A DNA stretch of 64,000 nucleotides from Sphaerimonospora mesophila NBRC 14179 = JCM 3151 (lineage in GTDB: Bacteria; Actinomycetota; Actinomycetes; Streptosporangiales; Streptosporangiaceae), in assembly GCA_001552515.1 (NCBI GenBank), contig BCRI01000007.1, positions 48,428 through 112,427 on the forward strand, given 5' to 3'. The notes beneath the pieces are model-generated. The model was not told the DNA's origin. It saw nothing but the letters and a program-made list of their open reading frames with translations, and ran no database searches. Position numbers and translations under genes: made by a program. This document shows, in pieces, positions 49,046 through 57,305 of the stretch (position 1 is its first letter; every line of letters begins with the position of its first letter).

Positions 49046-49118
49046 GCACCGCCCAGACCGGGCCCGACGCTCCCGGACCGGTCGAACGGACACCGTTGAG
49101 GAAGCCCTCGAGCGGCGA

Positions 49119-49204
49119 GGTCGCTTGCGCCGGGAGGAGGCTCCGGTCCGCTGCCGGCCCAGCCGAGCGGGGCCCGGACATACGGTCCTCGCTCCCTGCC
49201 CCCG
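49119..49204. repeat. Long-hairpin intergenic repeat, copy 3
   Basis: Third copy of the element at 3951, between the convergent lacI-family and glutathione peroxidase genes. The outer arms GGGAGGAGGCTCCGGTCCGC and the CGGTCCTCGCTCCCTGCCCCC stretch match copy 1. The apical stem sequence is different (GGCCC...GGGCC) yet still self-complementary, so the structure is preserved while the sequence changed. Confidence 0.72.
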
Positions 49205-49216
49205 ACTGACGACCCC

Positions 49217-49705
49217 TTAGGCGAGGACCTTCTCGATCGCCTCGACGATCTCCGGGGCCTCCGGCTCGACACGCGGGCGGAACCGCGCGGCGACCTCGCC
49301 GTCCGCCGTGACGAGGAACTTCTCGAAGTTCCACTGGATGTCGCCGGCCTCGCCCGAGGCGTCGGGGACCTCCGTGAGCGCGGTGTAGAGCGGGTGCCTG
49401 CCCGGACCGTTGACCTCCGTCTTCTCCAGCAGCGGAAAGTCGACGCCGTAGGTCGTGGAGCAGAACTCCTTGATCTCTTCGGCGGAGCCGGGCTCCTGGC
49501 CCATGAACTGGTTGCAGGGCACGCCGACCACCGTGAGGCCGCGCTGCTCGTACGTCTGCCGCAGCCGGACAAGACCGGCGTACTGGGGCGTCAGCCCGCA
49601 CCGCGACGCCACGTTGACCACCAGGGCGGCGCGGCCGCCGAGCAGGTCTCCGAGCGTGGTCGGCTCGCCGTCCAATGTGTTCACGGGGATATCGAGGATG
49701 CTCAT
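49217..49705 (-). CDS. Glutathione peroxidase-family thiol peroxidase
   Basis: 162-aa member of the GPx family, reducing peroxides, probably with thioredoxin or mycothiol-linked electrons since actinomycetes lack glutathione. The peroxidatic Cys36 in NVASRCGLTPQY is Cys not Sec, with the Gln in NQFMGQEPGS and Trp in QWNFEKFLV completing the active site. A second Cys is at CSTTYGVDF. It is a single gene convergent with the LacI regulator. Confidence 0.9.
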   Translation of the reverse strand: MSILDIPVNTLDGEPTTLGDLLGGRAALVVNVASRCGLTPQYAGLVRLRQTYEQRGLTVVGVPCNQFMGQEPGSAEEIKEFCSTTYGVDFPLLEKTEVNGPGRHPLYTALTEVPDASGEAGDIQWNFEKFLVTADGEVAARFRPRVEPEAPEIVEAIEKVLA

Positions 49706-49862
49706 GCCGTGACTCTAACCGCGCCCCGCACGAGGGTCTGCGGAGGGGGCGAGATCGGCAAAGAATCGCCAGCGGCGGCCCGGTGCCGTGGGCCCTGGGG
49801 CGCCCACCCGTATTTCAATCCGGGCTGAGGACCCGTCGCGGCGCCCACCGGAAACACAGATC

Positions 49863-49910
49863 CGGTGCGGCCGAGCGGACGGCCGTGCCCACGCCATGGG
49901 TGCGGCACCG
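49863..49910 (+). promoter_or_regulatory. Possible structured leader, three-way junction
   Basis: Three helices can be drawn: CGGTGC (49863-49868) with GCACCG (49905-49910) closing, GGCCG (49869-49873) with CGGCC (49880-49884), and CCCA (49888-49891) with TGGG (49897-49900). They lie in the ~270-base region upstream of the lysozyme-like gene, 67 bases before its start. It does not show the sequence marks of a known riboswitch class. In high-GC DNA chance folding is common. Confidence 0.3.
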
Positions 49911-49976
49911 TACGGCGGGCACGGCGCCCGTCGCCGCCGCCCGCCCTCCGTGCGCGACCTGACGACAAGGAGCGAT

Positions 49977-50498
49977 TTGGACAGCAGTGAGAACGCGCAC
50001 AGGGGCGGAAACGCACAACGTGCCGCGGTGACCGCCGTGATCGCCTTCGCCGTCGCCGGCTTCGTGAACTGCTCGCCCGCCTGGGCGAAGAAGCCGGTCC
50101 CCCCGGAGACCCACCCGCCCTCGGCGGCCAGGGTGGGAGTGTGGCGGACCCAGGCCAAGGCGGACACCCGCAAGGCCCGCAGGCAGGCCCCCGCCAAGGA
50201 GCGCAGCAAGGCCTACGCCTTCCGGCTCGTGACCCGGCGCTCCTGGCCGGGCACCGAGTTCCAGTGTCTGGACAGTCTGTGGACCAGGGAGAGCAACTGG
50301 AACCACCGGGCGCAGAACTCGCGCTCAGGCGCCTACGGAATCCCCCAGGCGCTGCCCGGCCGGAAGATGCGCTCAGCCGCGCACGACTGGCGGGACAACC
50401 CGCAGACACAGATCAAATGGGGGCTGCGTTACATCGAGGACAGGTACGGCTCGCCATGCGGAGCCTGGGGCCACTTCCGGTCCCACAACTGGTACTGA
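49977..50498 (+). CDS. Secreted lytic transglycosylase-like protein
   Basis: ~173-aa secreted protein: signal-type hydrophobic segment (AAVTAVIAFAVAGFV ... SPAWA) then a basic linker and a C-terminal SLT/Rpf-type muramidase fold (CLDSLWTRESNWNHRAQNSRSGAYGIPQALPG, WGLRYIEDRYG, FRSHNWY). The catalytic Glu is in TRESNW. It should cut peptidoglycan during growth. A TTG at 49977 is proposed because AAGGAG lies just upstream; a GTG at 49950 is an in-frame alternative. Confidence 0.8.
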   Translation: MDSSENAHRGGNAQRAAVTAVIAFAVAGFVNCSPAWAKKPVPPETHPPSAARVGVWRTQAKADTRKARRQAPAKERSKAYAFRLVTRRSWPGTEFQCLDSLWTRESNWNHRAQNSRSGAYGIPQALPGRKMRSAAHDWRDNPQTQIKWGLRYIEDRYGSPCGAWGHFRSHNWY

Positions 50499-50515
50499 GA
50501 TCCCCCGACCGGGGA

Positions 50516-51163
50516 CTAACGCCGATGCGGCCCTTCGCGCCCGGCGGCCTGCTCCGCCCGTACGGCCATCGCCTGGACGAGCAACTCCAGGCCGAAGTCG
50601 AACTCCTCTTCGTGATCGCAGGCCATCAGATCCGGTGCGAACTCGCCGACCAGCGGGAACAGAGCCGGGTCCACCTCCGCCACGGCGACGTCGGGCCGCA
50701 CCGGCGCGAACGTCGGGGTCACCCCCACCTCGCGCAGCAGGGAGCCGACGATGTAGGCGATGAACACGCGCAGCATCCGCACCGCCTGCCTGCCGTCGAA
50801 GCCGGCGTCGCGCAGGGTGGCCAGGGCGCGTTCGACCGGCAGCAACCCGGCCGTCGATCTGAGCTGGCGGCTCACCACGACCATGGTGCAGCGGGGAAAG
50901 TCGTGGGCGATCTGCCGGAACGCCCTGGCCTGCATCCGGACCCGGTCCGTCCAGTGCGCCGAAGGGTCGTCGGTGAACTCGATCCGCGACAGCACGGTCT
51001 CGGCCACCGCGTCGAGCAGCGCCGACTTGTTCGGGACATGGTTGTACAGGGACATCACCCCGACGCCCAGCTCCGCGGCGATCCGGCGCATGGACACCGC
51101 GTCGGCGCCCTCGCGTTCGATGAGGGAGATGGCGGCGGCGACGATCCTGTCCCGGCTGAGCAT
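50516..51163 (-). CDS. TetR-family transcriptional regulator
   Basis: 215-aa repressor with an N-terminal helix-turn-helix (AAISLIEREGADAVSMRRIAAELGVGVMSLYNHVPNKSALLDAV) and a ligand-binding C-terminal domain. ATG 51163 with GGGAGGA upstream is preferred to an in-frame start 54 bases earlier, which would extend into the operator region. It is divergent from the diiron protein gene; two palindromes in the spacer are the likely operators, so this regulator probably represses both. The inducer is unknown. Confidence 0.88.
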   Translation of the reverse strand: MLSRDRIVAAAISLIEREGADAVSMRRIAAELGVGVMSLYNHVPNKSALLDAVAETVLSRIEFTDDPSAHWTDRVRMQARAFRQIAHDFPRCTMVVVSRQLRSTAGLLPVERALATLRDAGFDGRQAVRMLRVFIAYIVGSLLREVGVTPTFAPVRPDVAVAEVDPALFPLVGEFAPDLMACDHEEEFDFGLELLVQAMAVRAEQAAGREGPHRR

Positions 51164-51191
51164 GACCAGGTCCTCCCGCGCCCGTTGACGT

Positions 51192-51236
51192 ACGTACAGC
51201 GTACGTGACACGCTCAAAAGTACACGTACGGTGTAC
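51192..51236. promoter_or_regulatory. Two TetR operator-like palindromes
   Basis: ACGTAC-AGC-GTACGT (51192-51206) and GTACAC-GTACG-GTGTAC (51220-51236) lie between the divergent tetR-family and diiron genes. Both are perfect in their arms and share the GTAC-type core. Their location between the genes is ideal for repressor control of both promoters. Confidence 0.72.
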
Positions 51237-51251
51237 GTCTAGGAGGCTCCC

Positions 51252-52367
51252 GTGTCGACCCACGAGCTCTACACGATCCCCGCCGAGCTCTCCACCTGGG
51301 ATGTGGAGATGTCCGGCGCGGCCCGCTTCACCTGGGAGTACGACGAGGGCCGTGATCGCATGCTCGCCCTCTACCAGAAGGGCAAGGACAAGCAGTGGGA
51401 CTCGGTCAAACGGATCGACTGGGACCTCGAGGTCGATCCGTACGACATCCTCGGCTTCCCCGACCAGACGATAGCGATCTACGGCACCCCGCTGTGGGAG
51501 CGGATGGACGAGAAGCAGCGCCGTGAGGTGCGCAGGCACACCGCGGTCTGGCAGTTCTCCCAGTTCCTGCACGGCGAGCAGGGAGCGATGATCTGCTCGG
51601 CCCGCATCGTCGAGTCGGCGCCCGACCTGGACTCGAAGTTCTACGCGGCCACCCAGACGATGGACGAGGCGCGGCACGCCGAGACGTACGCGCGGTTCCT
51701 GCAGGAGAAGGTCGGGCTCGCCTATCCGATCAACAAGCACCTGAAGGCGCTGCTGGACAGCACGCTCAGCGACTCCCGGTGGGACATGCCCTACCTCGGC
51801 ATGCAGGTGCTGATCGAGGGGCTGGCGCTGGCGGCCTTCGGCGTGATGCGCGACATCACGACCAAGCCGCTGCCCAAGCAGATCCTGGCGTACGTGATGC
51901 AGGACGAGGCGCGGCACGTCGCCTTCGGCCGGATGGCCCTGCGCGACTACTACCGGAGCCTGTCGGAGGCCGAACTGCGCGAGCGTGAGGACTTCGTCAT
52001 CGAGGGCTGCTACCTCATGCGCGACCGCCTGCGCGGCAAGGAGACCTGGGAGACCCTCGGCCTGTCCAGGCAGGAGGTCGCCGAGGCCATGGGGTACGTC
52101 GACCAGTCAGAGTATCTCCGTCTGTTCCGGTCGCTGCTGTTCAGCCGCATCGTGCCGTGCGTGAAGGACATCGGGCTGTGGAGCCCCCGGCTGCAGCAGG
52201 CCTACGCCGACATGGGGGTGCTGGACATGGCCGGGCAGAGCCTCGACGCGCTGATGAGACAGGACGAGGAGATCGCGGAGAAGCTGGACGCCGAACGCTT
52301 CGCCGTCGAGGAGGCCGAGCGGCATGCCGAGGTCGCCGAGACCATCGCAGCGGCCGAGGACGGCTAG
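51252..52367 (+). CDS. Ferritin-like diiron protein
   Basis: 371-aa helical protein with a complete paired diiron signature: E109, E139-x2-H142, then E189 and E219-x2-H222. The Glu-to-Glu spacing is 30 residues in both halves, as in ribonucleotide reductase R2 and related diiron oxygenases/N-oxygenases. The reaction is unknown. GTG 51252 follows AGGAGG. It is under the divergent TetR regulator. The 53-bp repeat array 2 begins 42 bases after its stop. Confidence 0.85.
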   Translation: MSTHELYTIPAELSTWDVEMSGAARFTWEYDEGRDRMLALYQKGKDKQWDSVKRIDWDLEVDPYDILGFPDQTIAIYGTPLWERMDEKQRREVRRHTAVWQFSQFLHGEQGAMICSARIVESAPDLDSKFYAATQTMDEARHAETYARFLQEKVGLAYPINKHLKALLDSTLSDSRWDMPYLGMQVLIEGLALAAFGVMRDITTKPLPKQILAYVMQDEARHVAFGRMALRDYYRSLSEAELREREDFVIEGCYLMRDRLRGKETWETLGLSRQEVAEAMGYVDQSEYLRLFRSLLFSRIVPCVKDIGLWSPRLQQAYADMGVLDMAGQSLDALMRQDEEIAEKLDAERFAVEEAERHAEVAETIAAAEDG

Positions 52368-52408
52368 CCGTTCTCGTGCCCCACGATCCGATCACCCCCT
52401 CCAATCCC

Positions 52409-52651
52409 GTGATCTTGCGAATGCTCGCATACAGGTGCCACAAGCCGGCACTTCACGTGGGTTGATCTTGCACTCTCTCGCAGACCTACCCTGTGAACAG
52501 CGAAAACACCATTCGTGATCTTGCACTCAACACTGCAAGATCAGCCAACGCATAGATGCAGGTCAGCCGGCTCGCCTGTGAGAAACTGCAAGATCAGCGC
52601 ATTGATCTATGCAGGTCAGGCTGCTGCTTTGCACGAATTCGCAAGATCACG
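52409..52651. repeat. Mirror-symmetric 53-bp-period repeat array 2
   Basis: Same architecture as array 1. Plus cores TGATCTTGC start at 52410, 52463 and 52516, and minus cores end at 52543, 52596 and 52649, all steps 53 bases. The central pair forms TGATCTTGC-N10-GCAAGATCA, again 28 bases. Some units share CACAGGCGAGCCG and GACCTGC with array 1. It lies between the convergent diiron and DUF202 genes; units point along the gene they follow. Confidence 0.9.
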
Positions 52652-52663
52652 GGGAGGTACGGC

Positions 52664-52984
52664 TCAGGCCGCCGCGGCGATCACCAGGGCCAGCGCGCCG
52701 GCCACCAGCGCCAGCGTGCCGAGCCAGGCCAGCCGGGCGTCCGCTGTGACGTCGAGGGGATGACCGTCGCGCAGCGCCCGCTCCACGCGGCGGAACCGGA
52801 CGCCCGTGCGGAGCAGCAGCACCGCGCCGATGAGCGCCGCCAGCGCGAAGGGCGCCGCGATCCAGGCGGGAGCGCCGTGGCTCAGCGCCACCCCCGCCGA
52901 ACCCAGCGCACCGGCGGCCAGCAGCGCGGCCGTACGGACCCAGGCCAGCCGGGTGCGCTCACTCTGCAGGCCCTTGTCGACCAC
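52664..52984 (-). CDS. DUF202 membrane protein
   Basis: 106-aa protein with three hydrophobic segments and the DUF202 opening QSERTRLAWVRTAALLAAGAL. Function unknown in this family. It is seven bases downstream of another DUF202 gene and probably forms a pair with it. The stop lies 15 bases from repeat array 2. Confidence 0.82.
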   Translation of the reverse strand: MVDKGLQSERTRLAWVRTAALLAAGALGSAGVALSHGAPAWIAAPFALAALIGAVLLLRTGVRFRRVERALRDGHPLDVTADARLAWLGTLALVAGALALVIAAAA

Positions 52985-52991
52985 CGGCGAG

Positions 52992-53327
52992 TCACCTGTT
53001 CAGAAAGACGAACACGAGCGCAAGCACCGCCACTGCCGCCACGCCGTACCCCAGGAGGGGGGCGAGCGCGGGCGGCGGGAGCGGCTCGTCACGGCGCAGT
53101 GCCACCTGGATGCGCCGCCACCGGGGATAGGCGGAGCCGGCGGCGACGGCCGCCAGCAGCACCAGCACGACGGCCAGCGGGATGCGTACCCAGGAGCCGA
53201 AGACGTTCTCCGGCGCCACCGCCAGGCCGATGCCTCCCGCGCACAGTGCGAGGGAGGTGCTCAGCCAGGTGAGAAACGTGCGTTCGTTGGCCAGTGTGAA
53301 GCGGGGATCGGGCTCGTTCCCTTCCAT
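52992..53327 (-). CDS. DUF202 (YidH-like) membrane protein
   Basis: 111-aa protein with the DUF202/YidH signature DPRFTLANERTFLTWLSTSLAL and three predicted helices. It is paired with the downstream DUF202 protein at 52664; such two-gene sets are usual in actinobacteria and the role is unknown. Confidence 0.86.
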   Translation of the reverse strand: MEGNEPDPRFTLANERTFLTWLSTSLALCAGGIGLAVAPENVFGSWVRIPLAVVLVLLAAVAAGSAYPRWRRIQVALRRDEPLPPPALAPLLGYGVAAVAVLALVFVFLNR

Positions 53328-53372
53328 GGGACTCAGGCTAGTTCCGCCGCATTCCCCCTGGATTTAGCGGGG

Positions 53373-54287
53373 TTAGCGCCCCCAGTCGTCCTCGTGCGGC
53401 CGGCCGTGCTGTGGCTGGGCGTTTCGCTGCTGCTCGTCCGGGCGCAGGCGCTCGCCGGTGGTGTACATGGGATCCGGGACGTACGGCCGGACCGCGCCGA
53501 GGCCGAGAGGGTCGTTGGGATCCACGTCGGGCTCGGGAGCGGGGGCGGCGACCAGGCGATCCTGGGTGGCCGCCCCTCGGGCGACGAGCACGTCGTTGGA
53601 CGCGGGCGGGGGAATCGGCGGCCGCGCGTACTGACCAGTGCCCGGATAGTCCGGATAGTCCTGGTACGGCGCGGCGTCCTGGTAGGCGGTGTGGTCTTGG
53701 TAAGGCTGGTCGTGGTACGCGGCCTGCCCCTGGTAGGCCGCTTGATCGTGATGACCGGGCTGGTCCTGGTACGCCGCGTGATCCTGGTAGCCCTGGTCCT
53801 GATAGGCGACCTGGTCCTGGTAACCCGGGTCCTGGTAACCAGGGTCCTGATAGGCGGCCTGATCCTGGTAACCAGGGTCCTGATAGCCCTGGTCGGGGTA
53901 ACCCTGGTCCTGGTACGCCGCGTGATCCTGGTAGCCCTGGTCCTGGTAGGCGACCTGATCCTGGTAACCCTCGTGTGGCGGCGCGTACCCCTCGGACCCC
54001 GGAGCCTGTGGGATCTGGGGCCCGGGGAACGGACCCGTCACGGGGTCGTCGGCGTCCTCGCCCTCGTGGCCGCCGACCTCGGCGAGCCCTTCGTCGAGGG
54101 TGTCGATCAGACGGTCCACGTCGGCCATCGGCATCCGGAAACTCGCGGTGCACATCTCGCCTCGCCAGAGGCTCAGCACCAGCGTGCCCTCGTGCCAGGT
54201 GACCCGGAGCACGCGGTCCTGACCTCGGGCGTCGAAGAACACCTCACCGAACGATGGCAGCGGGACAACTTCTGACATGGCAGACAT
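53373..54287 (-). CDS. Conserved actinobacterial protein with YQDQ-repeat low-complexity tail
   Basis: 304-aa protein. Residues 1-~80 form a compact domain (EVVPLPSFGEVFFDARGQDRVLRVTWHEG, FRMPMADVDRLIDTLDEG) that I associate with a conserved actinobacterial family of unknown function. From ~105 to ~225 the chain is built of Tyr-Gln-Asp repeats (YQDQ, YQDP, AAYQDQ), aromatic and polar, like disordered condensate-forming segments. ATG 54287 or the ATG three codons later are both possible; no other start is better. It is divergent from the helicase gene. Confidence 0.8.
   Translation of the reverse strand: MSAMSEVVPLPSFGEVFFDARGQDRVLRVTWHEGTLVLSLWRGEMCTASFRMPMADVDRLIDTLDEGLAEVGGHEGEDADDPVTGPFPGPQIPQAPGSEGYAPPHEGYQDQVAYQDQGYQDHAAYQDQGYPDQGYQDPGYQDQAAYQDPGYQDPGYQDQVAYQDQGYQDHAAYQDQPGHHDQAAYQGQAAYHDQPYQDHTAYQDAAPYQDYPDYPGTGQYARPPIPPPASNDVLVARGAATQDRLVAAPAPEPDVDPNDPLGLGAVRPYVPDPMYTTGERLRPDEQQRNAQPQHGRPHEDDWGR
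53690..53975. repeat. Tandem repeats inside the YQDQ coding region
   Basis: The DNA encoding the YQDQ tail contains imperfect 12-15-base tandem units (CCTGGTA/GTCCTGG). A 65-base block starting at 53762 recurs at 53906, 144 bases away, with only two mismatches. This is a signature of recent repeat expansion in frame. Confidence 0.85.
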
Positions 54288-54456
54288 AGTGCCTTTACCT
54301 GGCCTTATCCGTCCACTCGACCTCTATAGATCACCACTGATCTCGTAAGCGTGCGAATTCAGTGTGCCATGCCGACCGAGGGCGGGTTTCTGGAACGTCA
54401 GGATGCGCCCACTCGGTCACGGAGCGATTGTCGGCGACAGGAGGTACGGTTCTCCC

Positions 54457-56481
54457 GTGCCCAAAGAGCTTCCACCCGTCGAAGAGCTGCTCACCGCCGT
54501 GGTGACCGCGCTCGGGGGGACCGAGCGCCCCGGGCAGGTCAAGATGGCCCAGGCCGTACGGCAGGCCGTCGAGGACGGCGAGCACCTCGCGGTGCAGGCG
54601 GGCACCGGCACCGGCAAGTCCCTGGCCTACCTGGTGCCCGCGATCAGGCATGCCGCCGAGACGGGCGACGCGGTCGTGGTCTCGACCGCGACGATCGCGC
54701 TGCAGCGCCAACTGGTGGACCGTGACCTGCCCAGGCTCGCCGACGCGCTCGCGGACCGCCTGCCACACCGTCCGGAGTTCGCCATCCTGAAGGGCCGCCG
54801 CAACTACCTGTGCCGGCACAAGATGAGCGCCGACGTCCCGGACGACGAGGACGACCAGCTCTTCGACCCGCGCGAGGTCAGCGCGACCGGACGGATGGTG
54901 CAGCGCATCCTGGAGTGGGCGAACGAGACCGAGACCGGCGACCGCGACGAGCTGGTGCCCGGGGTGAGCGACCAGGCGTGGCGGCAGTTCTCGGTGAGCG
55001 CCAGGGAGTGTCTGGGCGCCCAGCGCTGCCCCAGCGGCGCCGACTGCTTCGCCGAGCTGGCGCGCGAGCGCGCGGGTGAGGCCGACGTCGTGGTGACCAA
55101 CCACGCGCTGCTGGCCATCGACGCCATGGAGGACTTCTCGGTCCTGCCCGACCACGACGTGGTGGTCGTGGACGAGGCGCACGAGCTCGTCGACCGGGTC
55201 ACCTCGGTGGTCACCGGCGAGCTGTCGGAGAACGGTGTGGCCCTGGCCGCCCGCCGGGTGGGCAGGCTCATCGAGCAGGGGCTGGCCGACCGCCTCCAGG
55301 AGGCGGGAGAGGACCTGCGCGCCCTGCTCGCCGTGGCCCCGCCCGGCCGGATCGACGACCTGCCCCGGTCGCTCGGCGCGACCCTCGCGCTGGTGCGCGA
55401 CGCGGCGGCCGCGTGCCGTACGGCCCTCGGCTCACGAGGGAAGGAAGACCAGGAGGCGGCGGCGCGCAAGGCGGCGTCCGGCATGCTCGACGAGATCCAC
55501 GACACGGCGCAGCGGATGCTCGACGCGTTCGGGCCGCCGTCCCGGGACGACGCGGGAGACGACTCCGGCGGCGACCCCGGGGACCGCGCTCCCGAGGTCG
55601 ACAGGGCCGAGGTCGTCTGGCTCGATCCCGCCCACGAGCACGGGCGCGGCCGCATCCCGCCGACCCTGCGCGTGGCGCCGCTGTCGGTCGGCGGCATGCT
55701 GCGCGACAAGCTGTTCGGCGAGCGTACGGTGATCTTGACAAGTGCCACGCTCGCGCTCGGCGGCACGTTCGACGGGCTGGCCCGCCAATGGGGTCTCGGC
55801 GCCGACGACTGGACCGGGCTCGACGTCGGCTCACCGTTCGATCACCCGCACCGGGGCATCCTCTACGTCGCCAAGCACCTTCCGCAGCCGGGCCGCGACG
55901 GGCTCCCTGAGGCGTACCTCACGGAGATCACCGAGCTGATCGAGGCGGCGGGGGGACGCACGCTCGGGCTGTTCTCCTCCATGCGGGCCGCCAAGGCCGC
56001 CACCGAGGCCCTGCGCGAGCGCCTGGAGGTGCCGCTGCTGTGCCAGGGGGACGACTCCACGTCACAGCTGGTGAAGCAGTTCTCCGCCGATCCCGCGACC
56101 TGCCTGTTCGGCACGCTGTCGCTGTGGCAGGGCGTCGACGTGCCGGGTCCGTCGCTCTCGCTCGTCGTCATCGACCGGATCCCGTTCCCGCGGCCCGACG
56201 ACCCGCTGACCTCCGCGCGGCAGCGGCACGTCGCCGCGAAGGGCGGCAACGGCTTCATGACCGTCGCGGCCACCCATGCCGCGCTGCTCCTGGCTCAGGG
56301 GGCCGGCCGGTTGCTCCGGTCGATGGACGACCGGGGGGTCGTCGCCGTGCTCGACCCCAGGCTGGCGACCGCGCGGTACAGCGGGTTCCTGCTGAACTCG
56401 CTGCCGCCGTTCTGGCGTACCACCGACCCGGTCAAGGTCCGCGAGGCCCTGCGCCGCCTCAGCTCCGGCGCAGGGGCGTGA
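54457..56481 (+). CDS. dinG: DinG/XPD-like Fe-S ATP-dependent helicase
   Basis: 674-aa superfamily 2 helicase. Walker A AGTGTGKS is at 48-55, DEAH box VVVDEAHEL at 239-242, motif VI-like QGAGRLLRSMDDRG near the end. Four cysteines, C119 in NYLCRHK and C185/C191/C197 in ECLGAQRCPSGADC, fit the Fe-S domain of DinG/XPD enzymes that unwind DNA in repair. GTG 54457 follows GGAGG; an ATG at 54364 would add residues without family character. The 3' end overlaps the MOSC gene by 23 bases. Confidence 0.9.
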   Translation: MPKELPPVEELLTAVVTALGGTERPGQVKMAQAVRQAVEDGEHLAVQAGTGTGKSLAYLVPAIRHAAETGDAVVVSTATIALQRQLVDRDLPRLADALADRLPHRPEFAILKGRRNYLCRHKMSADVPDDEDDQLFDPREVSATGRMVQRILEWANETETGDRDELVPGVSDQAWRQFSVSARECLGAQRCPSGADCFAELARERAGEADVVVTNHALLAIDAMEDFSVLPDHDVVVVDEAHELVDRVTSVVTGELSENGVALAARRVGRLIEQGLADRLQEAGEDLRALLAVAPPGRIDDLPRSLGATLALVRDAAAACRTALGSRGKEDQEAAARKAASGMLDEIHDTAQRMLDAFGPPSRDDAGDDSGGDPGDRAPEVDRAEVVWLDPAHEHGRGRIPPTLRVAPLSVGGMLRDKLFGERTVILTSATLALGGTFDGLARQWGLGADDWTGLDVGSPFDHPHRGILYVAKHLPQPGRDGLPEAYLTEITELIEAAGGRTLGLFSSMRAAKAATEALRERLEVPLLCQGDDSTSQLVKQFSADPATCLFGTLSLWQGVDVPGPSLSLVVIDRIPFPRPDDPLTSARQRHVAAKGGNGFMTVAATHAALLLAQGAGRLLRSMDDRGVVAVLDPRLATARYSGFLLNSLPPFWRTTDPVKVREALRRLSSGAGA

Positions 56482-57289
56482 CGGGGTCGCCGAGGGAGAT
56501 CGTGCCGGTGGCGCGGGGCACGAGGCGGACGCCGAACCAGGTCTTGCCGTCCCATCTGCGGTGTCGCGCCAGCGTGCGGAGCGGCTCCTTGCCCTTCACG
56601 GCGGTGGCGGGGTCGATCGTGGTGACGGCGCAGCGGTCGCAGAGCTCCGACACGCGAAAGTCGATCTCGCCGATGCGCACCTCCGTCCAGCGGTCCTCCT
56701 CGTACGGCTCGGCGCCGTCCACCACCACGCTGGGGCGGAACCGGGCCATGTCGAGCGGCTGAGGGGCCTCCTCGCCCCGCTCTGCGGCGCTCTCCGCGAT
56801 CCACTGATCGAGCTGTTTCAGCGACGAGAGGGAGGTGAGCAGCAGCGGCGCGCTGGAGGCGAAGGTGAGCGTGTCACCGGGCAGGCCACCGTGGCGGGGG
56901 CTGATCGACCGGCGGCGCGGGTCGTCCAGCCAGACGAGACGCGCGGGTCGGCCCAGCAGCCGGGTGAACCAGTCATGGGCCTCCGGGGCCGCGAGCATCG
57001 CGCGATCGAGACCTCTGAAGCCGACGGGAACCGGCTCTCCCAAGGTCGCGGGCGGGACGGTCAGATCCGGCATTCCCGGTGCCGTGAGCGCCAGACCGCC
57101 GTCGTCGAGGTTGCCGGGCACCACGGTGAGTCTTCTCGGAAACTCCCCGAGCCACAGGTCTTCGCCGTCCTCGTCGACCACGGCCCAGCGGCGATCCCCC
57201 GCGAACCCCCAGGGCTCGAGCATCGCACTGTCTCGCGGTATCCCAGAAGCTGACTTCAGCGGATATATACGGATCCCGGCGATATGCAC
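56459..57289 (-). CDS. MOSC domain protein
   Basis: 276-aa protein: an N-terminal MOSC beta-barrel (AGIRIYPLKSASGIP, GFAGDRRWAVVDEDG) followed by the MOSC core with LCDRCAVTTIDPATAVKGKEP, where the cysteine binds persulfide or molybdenum cofactor. It belongs to the family of mARC/YcbX-type sulfur- or N-hydroxyl-handling enzymes; the substrate is not known. It is downstream of array 3 and convergent with dinG. Confidence 0.85.
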   Translation of the reverse strand: MHIAGIRIYPLKSASGIPRDSAMLEPWGFAGDRRWAVVDEDGEDLWLGEFPRRLTVVPGNLDDGGLALTAPGMPDLTVPPATLGEPVPVGFRGLDRAMLAAPEAHDWFTRLLGRPARLVWLDDPRRRSISPRHGGLPGDTLTFASSAPLLLTSLSSLKQLDQWIAESAAERGEEAPQPLDMARFRPSVVVDGAEPYEEDRWTEVRIGEIDFRVSELCDRCAVTTIDPATAVKGKEPLRTLARHRRWDGKTWFGVRLVPRATGTISLGDPVTPLRRS

Positions 57290-57305
57290 GATCGCATTTT
57301 AGATC

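Noticed and set aside
49706..49976. c-di-AMP (ydaO-type) riboswitch upstream of the lysozyme-like gene
   Set aside because: The conserved core sequences of that class are not present; only a generic stem arrangement is seen.
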